In this document: positions 25,496 to 35,296 of the stretch, in pieces
How the letters are laid out: each line of letters begins with the position of its first letter
Numbering within the stretch: position 1 is the stretch's first letter
DNA from: Taenia hydatigena
Taxonomy: Eukaryota; Platyhelminthes; Cestoda; Cyclophyllidea; Taeniidae
Length of the DNA stretch: 64,000 nucleotides
Direction of reading: 5' to 3'
Assembly: GCA_036345935.2 (NCBI GenBank)
Contig: JADWOT020000009.1
Span: forward strand, 3,739,381 to 3,803,380
Translations under genes and position numbers: made by a program
The notes under the pieces: model-generated
The model's input: only the letters and a program-made list of their open reading frames with translations
What the model was told of the DNA's origin: nothing
The model's database searches: none

Positions 25496-25956
25496 AACTT
25501 TGCGAACGCACTAAGTAAATCCTTCCAACAAAGTCGGGTGGCACTCTTTCTGGTTTGGCGACAGCTTTTTTTAGTCAACGGCAACGCTAGAGTAGTTTAA
25601 AGCGCATTGGCAGGCGCCCGCCATCCTGGTATACCGACCAAACCAATGGACCTTAGGCTGGTTTTACGGGCCCCACTTAAGCATGAACAAAGGCAGGGGA
25701 AGGAACTCAGCACTCGGTTGTTTTCAAGTGGCGGCACGATTGCCACCGGCGGCTCCATGGATCACATGGCTAGCTCTGCAACTCCAACGGCTCCACCTTC
25801 GGCCCTTTTCGACATCCCACGCTCTCAGGTACCATCTAAGACGTATTATTCCTAGCGAATCGCCATACCAACGCTTGAACAATGAGAGATCTGGGTGTGT
25901 TGCTAGATTCTGTTTCCAGAACAGCATCTGTACAAACAGTGGTGTATAGCACTAGT
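25496..25956. other. Shared 3' flank of SRP9 and NSA2
   Basis: 461 bp between two convergent stop codons, expected to hold both 3' UTRs. ORFs here (for example 25607-25855) have no family match. No repeat seen. Confidence 0.4.
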
Positions 25957-27096
25957 TCAGACGATGAGAACAGCATTCACGCATCCCTCGTTCTCAGGAT
26001 TGTTCGTCACTTGAGCGTATTTGCCCCACACAACCTTGCCACCAGGAGTAACTAAACCGAGATCACTCACGTTTACCTAGAAGAAAACAAGTTCGGAGCA
26101 AAAAGATAGAGTGCAGATCATAAATTAAGTCGGAAGTTCTGCATAGCGGGAATGCGCCATCTTACTTGCCTCAATGATTGTGCCTTTCGTTATCACACCG
26201 AGACTTGTGTATAAGGGGGAACTGGGATTCTTTTTCACGCCAATTATTGGCAAGCAAAAGGTGGACTTCAAGTCGGGGTGAGTGACGTTGGCTCGTGTGG
26301 CACGCAACGCCATAGGACGGATAAAGCGTTCAAACTTCGGCGGCTTTCTTGTGAAGTTTTCACCAACATAGCAAATCTTGGTCACCATACGCTTCCAAGC
26401 CTTCCGTTTTGACTTGCCCGATTTCACTACCCTGAATGCCTCCGCTTCTGACACTGTACGAACCTTTGGCAAAGGAACTTGCCACTTGCCCTAAAATTAT
26501 GACCGTAAAAACTGAAGCGAAACCCAGGAATCGGGAATGTGCCGAAAAAGAAGTACAGAAAGCCAACCTATTAGGGCATAAATACTAGATTAACTGAGAC
26601 TCACAGCCTTCTCGGCACGTTTTTGCTTGACGGTATTCGAAAGGACTCTAGATACACTTTGCTCCTCACGATCAAGCAGAAATACAGGCTTTTCACCAAG
26701 TTCGCCCATTTCACCCACTTTCTCCTTCACATTTCTCATTTCATGCATGCGAATCGTTTTCCTCATTTGAACTTTCTCCTTAAAGCGTTCCTTATTTGCA
26801 ATCTTTGCCTTTAGGCCGCGCAACCTTCTCGCCTTCTGTGCTCGCTCATGTGGCTCGCGAGCCTCCTTCTTCCGCCTTCAATTTAAATCAAAACTCTTAG
26901 AGCAACCTTACAGCTAATAGGTCAATAACTTAAAACATTCCATGCATGAAAATGCTTCCTTGTAAGATAAGCATTGAAGGAAGACCTACTTTTTCTCAAA
27001 ATAATCGGGCCTGTATCCATGCCGTTTACGGTGCAACTCAATATGCTCGTTTTGTGGCTACAGTATCGTATACAACGTGAACCGACGACATACCAT
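25957..27096 (-). CDS. NSA2: Ribosome biogenesis protein NSA2
   Basis: Five exons on the minus strand: the ATG at 27096-27094, then 27057-26990, 26875-26605, 26490-26170, 26076-25957. Coding length is 783 nt, 260 aa, the same as human NSA2. NSA2 is a pre-60S assembly factor needed for 27S pre-rRNA processing in the nucleolus and nucleoplasm. Matches are continuous: [14 protein letters not shown], a Lys/Arg-rich N-terminal part, [55 protein letters not shown], and [15 protein letters not shown] at the end. The start codon is the last codon of its exon, followed by a 36-bp intron. The last intron (26169-26077) uses a GC donor (GAG|GCAAGT) with an ordinary AG acceptor; only that junction gives the conserved [11 protein letters not shown]. 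Confidence 0.97.
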
Positions 27097-27523
27097 GGAA
27101 CTCCGATTTTAGATTGCCCGATGTACTAAGATGAAACTAAACAAAGGGATTACCCATCGAAGGCTAATAGAGACTTTTAAAATTAATACAATTGCAGTAT
27201 TTGGATGCAAAAAGCACTTTTAAATCAGCTTTTATTAATTTGAGCTCTTTTAAAAGTAATATTATAATTGTGTGCCTTGAAATATTTTCTAGGACGTGAA
27301 GGAGAATTTGTTAAGGGAGGGTAAGTTTAATCCATCTCATTTATTCCAACAAATTAAAAAAAGGTAAGTGTAGCTATACTTGCATTAAAGTACATGGATG
27401 TTGGCCACAACATTTGCCTCCTTTGACGAGGATCCAGACAGATTTTCCAATCAAATCCTATGATTTTACCTTATTCTTACTAGCAGTTATCATAGTTCTA
27501 CTGATAAATTTTGCAAAGCGCTA
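27097..27523. other. NSA2 upstream region
   Basis: AT-rich, no gene seen. It should hold the NSA2 5' UTR and promoter; no clear motif identified. Confidence 0.35.
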
Positions 27524-27654
27524 TGTAAGTAGTTGTTGGTTTAAGCTCTCGGCTTAGGTTTCAGTGAGTTAGGTGTGCATATTGCTCTACAGACGTAGGC
27601 TGGCCTCTGGACCATGCCAGTATCACCATTCCTTCTGTTTTTCGAATGTGTTAT

Positions 27655-28418
27655 TGTAGCGTCCCAAGCTCTCTTGAAGGCAAAAGAAGGCAGAATACTG
27701 GGGTAGAATATATATATTCAACAGATAGAGAAAATGAGCTGCTGGCATTACCAGGAGGCCAGCATACGTAGATAGGACAATATGGCCACCTCTGTGACTC
27801 TGACCGAAATTGGCATACCAAACTAACAAAGTATTACATTATCCCTCTCCTCTCTCAAGCGTCGTTCCCGATGCGACCCTTGGTTCACTTCCTGCGTCAG
27901 CCATCACAGCGTAATCAGTGCCGCAAGAAGCACCCATGAGCTAGCCATCCCAGTCGACGACATTCGACGCGATTGAGACGATGCTTGACACCAACGCCAG
28001 TGGACCCCCTTGGCAGTTCAATGGACTCAAAGTCTCGTCTGGCTAGGGAACGATGTTCAGAATAAGAGGTCTTGCCAACCACATTGATCGCCTTAAGCAA
28101 GTATGCTAAGGGTAATCTCCGAAAAGAAATCTTTGCAGATGGTCCATGGCTAGTGTCGCTTCAGTTGTTAATAGCTTTCCTGTGGAACACGGATGTGGAG
28201 CAGATACCGAAGGTGGACGTCGGTCTTAGCCCTTCTGCTATGGGATGTCTGAGATGTTCCCATCCGTAGCACATGCACTTCTTTCGCACCGCTGCAATAT
28301 GCCACAGGCGATGGAGATCGGGATAGAAGCCCTATAGAGTCAGGCCCGCTTTCCGCTGCCACCAACGTAGCGTCCTGAGGCTCCTTTGAGGCAGAAGAAG
28401 GCAGAATGCTAAGGTAGA

Positions 28419-28452
<34 letters not shown>

Positions 28453-28574
28453 TCAACAGATACAGGAAAATGTACTGTTGGCACGACCCCGAGGCCAGCC
28501 AACGCAGCTAGGGCAATGTGGCCAAGTCTATGTCCTTGGCCGAAACCGGTAGTTTAAACAAACAAAGCATTATA
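27655..28574 (-). mobile_element. Intact TRIM retroelement, copy B
   Basis: A 920-bp element on the minus strand: 3' LTR 27655-27838, internal region 27839-28365, 5' LTR 28366-28574 (209 bp because of a longer TA tract). Target duplication GTTAT/ATTAT, one mismatch. The internal region is almost identical to copy A; for example a 65-codon internal ORF is translated identically. The primer-binding block and purine tract are kept. It is inserted in an older LTR of the same family and lies in inverted orientation to copy A, 25 kb away. It shares copy A's unusual mismatch between 5' and 3' LTRs. Confidence 0.92.
28366..28574 (-). repeat. 5' LTR of TRIM copy B with expanded TA tract
   Basis: Carries the same rare core as the 5' LTR of copy A (GGACATAGACTTGGCC, read on the minus strand). 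The alternating TA tract is interrupted by one TG/CA step and is about 20 bp longer than in copy A. Confidence 0.88.
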
Positions 28575-28617
28575 ATTATGTTTTTTTCTGCCTTCAAGGA
28601 AGCCTCGGGACGGTACA

Positions 28618-29105
28618 CCTACATATAGAAAGCACCCATTTTCGATTGCAAAAGGGATGAGCCTTCTTCAACAAAATTCAGTTTCGGGTCTTATGTGCCC
28701 TCTACCCTTCTTGCGACAGTCGCGGGTCAAATTTTAGACACAGGACTATTTACTTTTGTCGTTTTTAAACTGCAGGTACCATGTTCCTAGCGCAGCTTAA
28801 TTTCACAGCAAAAATGTGCGAGGATTTAGCTGTTATATTACCTTAGCAAGAATATTGGCTGGTAAAATCCAGCGTTGTACCACCAAGGGATTTTGTTCCG
28901 GACTAGCTTCTCAATAGTTCCTAAAGTTCACTTCGATTGCGTGGCAAACTAGCGTGGGATGCATACAAATTAACCTTAGCGGTAGGTTGTACTAGATCAT
29001 CCTTAAATCCCATGGCCTCCATATTCTTCAACTGATAATTTCCATATTATCACTAGCTAGTAAATTTCGCTCTACAAAACAGCCTTGAAAATTGGGGGTT
29101 AGTAT
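28618..29105. other. Intergenic, nothing recognised
   Basis: 488 bp between LTR-derived sequences, no gene or repeat seen. Confidence 0.4.
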
Positions 29106-29290
29106 TGTAGCGTCCCGAGGATCCCTTAAGGCAAAAGAAGGCAAAGTGGCAGGATAGAATATATATATTCACCGGACAGAGGGAAAACGGCTGCTGGCGT
29201 GGCCCAGAGGCCAGCCCACGCAGCTAGGGCAATATGGCCACCTCTGTGACCTTGACAGTAACCGGCAGTTCTAACAAACAAAGTACTACA
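29106..29290 (-). repeat. Solo TRIM LTR
   Basis: 185 bp, TGTAGCGTCCCG...AAGTACTACA (plus-strand view). Flanked by AGTAT (29101-29105) and GGTAT (29291-29295), a 5-bp duplication with one mismatch. It has the common LTR core with GGCCACCTCTGTGACC. Solo LTRs arise by recombination between the two LTRs of a full element. Confidence 0.9.
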
Positions 29291-29374
29291 GGTATCTCTT
29301 CATTCCTGTCGAAAGAGGCTCGGCTGTTGGAATTATTTGCTAATTAATACAATTGTTGTTCTGGTATTTATAAG

Positions 29375-29563
29375 TGTGATACTTTGTTTGTTTGGACTGC
29401 CGGCTTCGGTCATGGTCGCAGAGGTGGCCGTATTGCCTTAGCCGTGTATGCTGGCCTCGGGGTCATGCCAGCAGCTCATTTCTCTCTGTATATTGAATAT
29501 ATACATGTATTCTGCCTGATATTTTGCCTTCTTTTGGCTTCAAAGGAGTCTGGGATCGCTACA
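29375..29563 (+). repeat. Solo TRIM LTR, inverted relative to its neighbour
   Basis: 189 bp, TGTGATACTTTG...GGATCGCTACA. The flanks ATAAG and ATGGG differ at two positions, so this copy is older or its target duplication has decayed. With the LTR at 29106-29290 it forms an inverted pair separated by 84 bp. Confidence 0.86.
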
Positions 29564-31855
29564 ATGGGGAGTACCTTCGTTACTTATCGTGGCCATTGTT
29601 AAACATCTCGGAATACTAGTTAAAATATTCTGCCTAAAGTTGGCTCACATGTTTCCTAGTAAACATGCTAATATCTTTTAATGAAAGTTTTTTTTGGATT
29701 TAAAAGAATGAGAAACATCAAACACGTAATTGGAGCCGGTGAGACCGGACTGGTTTGGTGAGCGACAGGCCTCCTCATCACTAAAAGAGGTGTGGTATTT
29801 ACTATCAAGATCATTAAACCTCTTGTCACCATAAAGAAGGGAAGGGAAGCCTTCGGTTGTGCATAACGAACAGGCAGCGAATCAACAGCGGCGAATGTGT
29901 TTGCTTCACCCACTTTCACTGATTAGCCAAATTATTGATGTAGATTAATATGTTTCTCCACTTTACATTTGCGGCAGAGATTTTGGTAAGTAGAGATGTC
30001 CGAAAAGGATAAAGAAAACATGGCTTCCATGACAAACCTAATGACTACTGATCCAAAGGACATATTTCAGCCTCTGCAACGGAGTACCATCTGGATGACT
30101 TGCAAACGGTTATTAATGATCCTTATGCGAACATTGTTAACGCATTTGGACGACACCAATTTCCAGCAAATTAATGGGCTAACGCAATGATAGCTTTAAT
30201 TATTTGATGTCCACTGACAGGGAACCAAACTTGTCAAGATGGGAAATAGTCAGCGACAAGCAGTGGGAGAAAACTTCACATCTTTATAGGTTTTGCTGTT
30301 TGCGAAAACTTTTGCTAGCATTGCAGATCTGCCACACAACTTGGTAGAAAAGCGACCCTATAAATACTTGATTTTAACGAAAAAGCACCATAAGATGGTT
30401 AAAGGAACTAAGCCAATTTCCCTTCTGCACCTGATCCGACAGATACTGCTTTGATCCAGAAGGTAAAAGTGCATCCGGGCCGCCGATGCTGGGGGCGCAG
30501 TTATAGGCAACGTACTTTGGCCGAGGACCAAATAAGCACCAAATCCATTAGCCTGGTGAGGTGTGAAAGCGCTGCTCATTGACTGCTGTTTGTCACTAGG
30601 GTTGGTAAGCCGATTCGTCTTCGTTGACTTAGTAAAAAAGGCGAAGACATCAGATCGTTATGCGTCCTGTTATGGCGAAAAACTACAACAGTGCAATTTC
30701 ACCATACAATACAGGAAGGTTCGGGTAGTAACGCACGAGCCCGATCCAAGGCATTTGCTCCAGCGCAGTGACCTACCAGATATCAGCAAAGAAGCTCGCA
30801 GGATGCGGATCCCATTGCGCCTCTTGTGTAGGAAAGATTCCCTCAAGCTATTATTAACGGGCAAATTGACTAGATGTGACGTGGTTCACGAAAATTGGCT
30901 GAGGCGGAGGCTGTGCCAATACTTAACTTGCGGCTGAGAATCCAAACCCGTGTCAACTCGAGGCTCATTAGCGTAGGCGTTTTTCTTACACAACCAATTG
31001 AAATACCCAATAGATGAAGTGCTAGGCGTTAGGCGCGCCAAATCTCCATAATCTCAAAACTTTTGTCCAGTTTGGCCAAATTTAACGCTCGAAGTTCTTC
31101 TTGGCTCCTGTGCACGGACTTGAGAGATCCTTTGGATAAAGAAGATGAGATCTACTTCCCGTTATTCGGACCCTCACAAGTTCCAACTTATTGACCTTTA
31201 TGAAACAGCATACTAATAAGTACAAGATCCTATAGGGACGATTCGATCATCCCTTAGGCACTAGACGTATAAAGGGAACCAACTGCACTTCGATCGGACC
31301 GCCATTTAGCACGGAATTCAAGCCGCAATGTTTGAATCAAAGCCTAGAGCAATGCTGTCTGGCGTACAGAGCTAGAGTGCGCAAACCTAACAGTATTCCG
31401 TCATCCAACGTGGTCAGCGACTGCAAGATAAAAGCGTCACCCTATTTAACCCTATTAAACGCGAACGTATCGAACCACAATGCTCTAGAATACATGCAAC
31501 AAGTGTTGAACGCATTGCGTCAAACATAGCCAATCTATTTGTCGCCAAGAAACACTCGGAGTGCCTTGAGAGTTCCACTACCGTGAACAAGGATGTATTG
31601 CGTTTTATATAGATCATTTCACCATTCAAAAAATATGACCGTGGCCTACAACACATAAAGCTAATTGGAGATCAAGACTGGAAAAAAGGGTGATCCGGTT
31701 ACCCTTTACAATGGGGCGGTGAAAATAAAATTTATGCATGAACTAAGTAGTAAAAAGATTGCTCTTCTTAAACCTCGGCAAATACATGTAAACAGCAAAG
31801 TAATCTGAAACGAACAAAAGGATGTGACAAACGTATGTCCACAAGAGGTCCATAT
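29564..31855. other. Intergenic, no gene recognised
   Basis: Short ORFs only. The longest, 30563-30937 (+, 124 codons), has a basic product and no family resemblance. The right end should include the LARP6 3' UTR. No repeat recognised. Confidence 0.3.
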
Positions 31856-33155
31856 TTATCCCGCACCACTACCGACAGTGGGAATAACGGAGACGATGGC
31901 CTCATCAAGAGACATAAGTTGTGAAACAGGTTGGGCGGAAGAGAATGCTGAAGGCACAGCAGAGGGGCTAATTAGGGCCCTTGGTGATGGTGCCTGAGGC
32001 GTAAAGAATTCATCTGAGGAGATGGAATTGGAATGGGAAGAATTCGCATTACGGTCATCCATATTCAGCCACTGGAAGCGTAGCGTCTCTCGCCAGTTCG
32101 GTTCAAAACCAACGCTATTTTCGTTTGGCGGCGCCTTTGGGTCACGGATAAGTTCGACTTTCACGTCGCTATACATGCAAGAAGTCAACGATATTTGTGG
32201 CCGCACAGACAAATCTGATCGTGGGCTAAAAGACGATTTAGTATGGTTAGAAAGTGAGTTCCATAACGTCAGACAAAAAACAAAGCTCACGCAGCCCCCT
32301 TCTTGAGATGTCCTTTCGACTTTGATGCCTCATACGAAGACTTTAGTTTGCGCTCTACCAAAGTGGTTGAAGTGAATCGAACACTTACGAAGAATAGTGC
32401 AGTAAGAGTGCGGCCAGGCAACCTTCGTAACATCGAGAGCCCTTAATGCCGATTCCCGAGAATCAAATTCAACGACAGCACACTTCTCCTTACCAAGAAA
32501 ACCAATTAGCGACGCCGATTTGACTAGATCTGGTGGTATGGTTTTACCTGGATCTATGATGCGCACCAGCTTGACGTTTAAATTCATCGACTTCTTAATA
32601 ATGTAAAAAATAGTGGCATACCTCGAAAACCTCACCAACGGAAGAGACGGTTACAATGTCCTTCTCCTTAAAGCGCGCTACGAGTATAGTTCTTGAGTAG
32701 ACAGATTTGTCCCATTCCGGAAGTGGGTGCTTACGCCTTATGTGCGCACCTAATTTAATGCAAAACTGCGTATTTGTTACCATCTTCAGACAACTCTATT
32801 TGAGTTGAGTTTTTTAGAGCGCTTCGAATCACATCTTCGTCTTTCGTTAGTGCTTGAACGCGTCTAAATCCGGCAATTGTAGACAGCCTCACCCACCCAT
32901 CTTTATTGGCTTTAATAGTTTTCAAAAGGAACTGATCTTTCAAGATATTTGCATCAGAGAAGTAAAACTCAATTTGTCTCAAAATCCTGCTCTCTAGGCT
33001 GTTATCAGGTAAATCTGAGGCGGACTCATCCACGGGCTGCATAATTTTGGGAGCAAACGTAGCCGAAACCTCATCCGACGACCCGTTAGCCACTAGCACA
33101 TCTTTAAAAAAGCACCACAAACAACACACTAACCTGTGCCAGAATTGGCAAACAT
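31856..33155 (-). CDS. LARP6: La-related protein 6-like RNA-binding protein
   Basis: Six exons on the minus strand: 33155-33134, 33101-32781, 32749-32622, 32590-32389, 32354-32291, 32225-31856; 1107 nt, 368 aa. The La motif is clear: LESRILRQIEFYFSDANIL, FLLKTIKANKDGWV, and FRRVQALTKDEDVIRSALK. An RRM follows, with ILVARF and VRIIDPGKTIPPDL (LARP6: VRILKPGRELPPDI) and CAVVEFDSRESALRAL. This spacing and the PPD motif favour LARP6 over La or LARP7. LARP6 proteins bind structured 5' regions of mRNAs, such as collagen mRNAs in vertebrates. The C-terminal third is Ser/Pro-rich and I could not identify the SUZ-C motif. Introns are 32, 31, 31 (or 28), 34 and 65 bp. The third has a tandem AAGAAG acceptor that would add or drop one Lys. 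Confidence 0.87.
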
Positions 33156-33620
33156 GATTAAGGGATACCGGAGCCCGCAGTGAAGACCATTCGAATCGCC
33201 CAAAGCCTGCAACGCAGCTTAACAACGACTATTAGCTGCAAAATAAAAATTAGTAGGATTTAATAAATCAAGAAGTTATGTTGGATTTAATGGCTCACAC
33301 GGACACAAAAGAATATCATCCCATAAAATTATTCGTATGCCTAGGCGTATTCTTTCTTGATAATTTCTAGAGCCAATTAAAAAAATTACGATTTATTCTG
33401 CACTAAGGATCCCTATTTAATAAACGAACGATCAAGATTTGTATATTAGTCCTGTAAGGTTGCCTCAAACCACTACCTACATTGCATGGCCCTTAGCTTA
33501 TGTTAATGTTTCGAAAAATTATCATTAACATCAAATGTAGTGCATGGTTAGGACTTAAGTGGTAGTATGTCAGAGAATCAGCATCCTATTGCATTCAGCA
33601 GAAGTAATGAGAGTGCAAGT
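33156..33620. other. LARP6 upstream region
   Basis: AT-rich, no gene or repeat recognised. Expected to contain the LARP6 promoter. Confidence 0.35.
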
Positions 33621-33803
33621 TGTAGTACTCTGTTTGTTGGAAACACCGGTTTCGCTCAAGGTCACAGAGGTGGCCGTATTGCCCTAGCCGCGTGGGCTGG
33701 CCTCGGGCCATACCAGCCGGCTATTTCCCTCTGTCCGGTGAATACATATTCTGCCCTAGCATTCTGCCTTCTTTTGCCTTCGAGGGGGCCTCGGGACGCT
33801 ACA
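33621..33803 (+). repeat. Solo TRIM LTR with perfect target duplication
   Basis: 183 bp, TGTAGTACTCTG...GGGACGCTACA, flanked on both sides by CAAGT (33616-33620 and 33804-33808). It has the common LTR core. One of the best preserved solo LTRs here. Confidence 0.94.
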
Positions 33804-33854
33804 CAAGTACTAGCGTTAGCGTCAAGATATTTTATTGAGGGCAAAAGAAGGGAT

Positions 33855-34041
33855 TGTAGGGTCCCGAGTCTCCCCTGAAGACAAAAGAAGGCGAAATATC
33901 AGGCAGAATACGTACATATATATTTAACAAAAGGAGGAGAAAGAGCCGCTGGCGTGACTCTGAGGCCAGCCTACTCGGAAAGGGCAATATGGCCGCTTTT
34001 GTGACCATGACCGAAACCGTTAGTCCAAACAAAGTATCACA
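33855..34041 (-). repeat. Solo TRIM LTR, inverted relative to its neighbour
   Basis: 187 bp on the minus strand, flanked by GGGAT (33850-33854) and GGTAT (34042-34046), one mismatch. Lies 51 bp from the solo LTR at 33621-33803 in the opposite direction. Confidence 0.88.
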
Positions 34042-34515
34042 GGTATAATATTAGGGCAGGATACTTATGTTAATTAAGCAGAGGGATTAGGACTAATGGC
34101 ATGGCTCAAAGTCCAGATTTCCTGGCTAGGGCAAGTAAGTCGAAACTGGAAGTCAAACAAAGAAAACGTTACAACTACCACATCGATCCCTTCAAGTAGG
34201 CGCGTAAGTTCAGTAAATTCTACTGCGGCATTATGGGTGTGTTATAGTCCGTCAACTTTGTTGTGCAAGTCGAAGATGAACGGCGATTGGGAAGAGGGCT
34301 GGGAAAGAATCCCAGAAGGAAGGCGGTCTGCGAATACGCTCAAGGTCCTAATCGTCCTTTTTCCAGCCTCCTAAGATTGATTCTCTGTAATGTGCTTACT
34401 TAAATGGTCCTTAAAACCTTTTTGCACATTAAAGGTGCAGAATTCTTTCTGGCATGCCGTGTAAAGATCTTAAAAATAGTACCGACTTACGCTTAATTTA
34501 TTCTAGCTGGAAGCA
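34042..34515. other. Intergenic, nothing recognised
   Basis: An ORF of 92 codons at 34096-34374 (+) has no recognisable domain. No repeat. Confidence 0.3.
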
Positions 34516-34656
34516 ACGCATGATTGCAACATTCCAGGACTTTTTTGAAGGCAGAATAAGGTATACCACTACGGTGAAATATATATATATTCAATAGAGA
34601 GAGTGGACGGGGCTGCCGGCATCGCCAGGAGGCAGCCCTAACAAACAAAGCATTGC
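34516..34656 (-). repeat. Truncated TRIM LTR
   Basis: About 140 bp. It keeps both ends and the TA tract (GAAATATATATATATTCAAT) but lacks the middle block that contains the GGCCACCTCTGTGACC core, so it has an internal deletion. Confidence 0.75.
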
Positions 34657-34714
34657 AACGATTGTATAACTGTACTTTTAGAGAAAAAGGGGGTCTTAAA
34701 TACGACAAAGTCGT

Positions 34715-34890
34715 GCGCTTGTTGGCTGTTTAACTCTTAATTTCGGTCCCAGACCATTGGTTGACTATGTTGGTGTCACTAGGTGGGCCGGCTTTTAGGC
34801 TATGCACGCAGCCTTGAACCATTCCCTTTGTCGAATATGTATATGTCGCCTAAGCTTTATGCCTCACTTTGTTTTCAGGGAGGATTTGAG
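34715..34890 (+). repeat. Decayed TRIM LTR
   Basis: Landmarks in plus order: TTGGCTGTTTAACT, TTTCGGTCCCAGACC, GGTGGGCCGGC, GTCGAATATGTATATGTCGCC and TTTGTTTTCAGGGAGG. Divergence is high and the limits are approximate. Confidence 0.6.
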
Positions 34891-35110
34891 GTGATGAAAA
34901 ACATTCATCGGAATAACGACTTGCATTACCTGCATACTTTCAAAACCATTACCTAATGAGGCATGCCTACATGGAACACAGTCTTTGTGTGAAGAAATAA
35001 AAAAAAGAAGCTGTTGGGTCTAATTTGCGAAATTTAAGAATATAAACTCAGCATACTACGTGTTCGACTGAGTAGAACTATTAGATAAGGAGTGCGAGAA
35101 TAGCAACGAT

Positions 35111-35296
35111 TGTAGTACTCTGTTTGTTAGAAGTGCTGGTTTCTGTCAAGGTCACAGAGGTGGCTGTATTGCCCTAGCTGCGTGGGCTGGCCTCCGGGCC
35201 ATGCCAGCAGCCTTTTTCCCTCTGTCCGGTGAATATATGTATTCTACCCTAGCCTTCCACCTTCTTTTGCCTTCAAGGGAGCCTCGGGACGCTACA
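35111..35296 (+). repeat. Solo TRIM LTR
   Basis: 186 bp, TGTAGTACTCTG...GGGACGCTACA, flanked by ACGAT and GCGAT (one mismatch). Very similar to the solo LTR at 33621-33803. Confidence 0.9.

Larger units (their letters stand above)
27524..28617 (+). repeat. Old TRIM LTR split by insertion of copy B
   Basis: The left part (about 27524-27654) reads as a decayed plus-strand LTR from TGTAAG to the region before the TA tract, including GGCTGGCCTC and CCATGCCAG. The right part (28575-28617) carries the missing LTR end, CTGCCTTCAAGGAAGCCTCG to GGTACA. Copy B sits between them, so this is a TRIM inserted into an older LTR of the same family. Confidence 0.8.

Noticed and set aside
28428..28452. TA tract as an independent regulatory microsatellite
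   Set aside because: It is an expanded version of the TA tract present at the same place in every LTR of the family, so it belongs to the element.
30563..30937. 124-codon ORF as a gene
   Set aside because: Basic composition, no domain, no conserved motif, and an equally open antisense frame.
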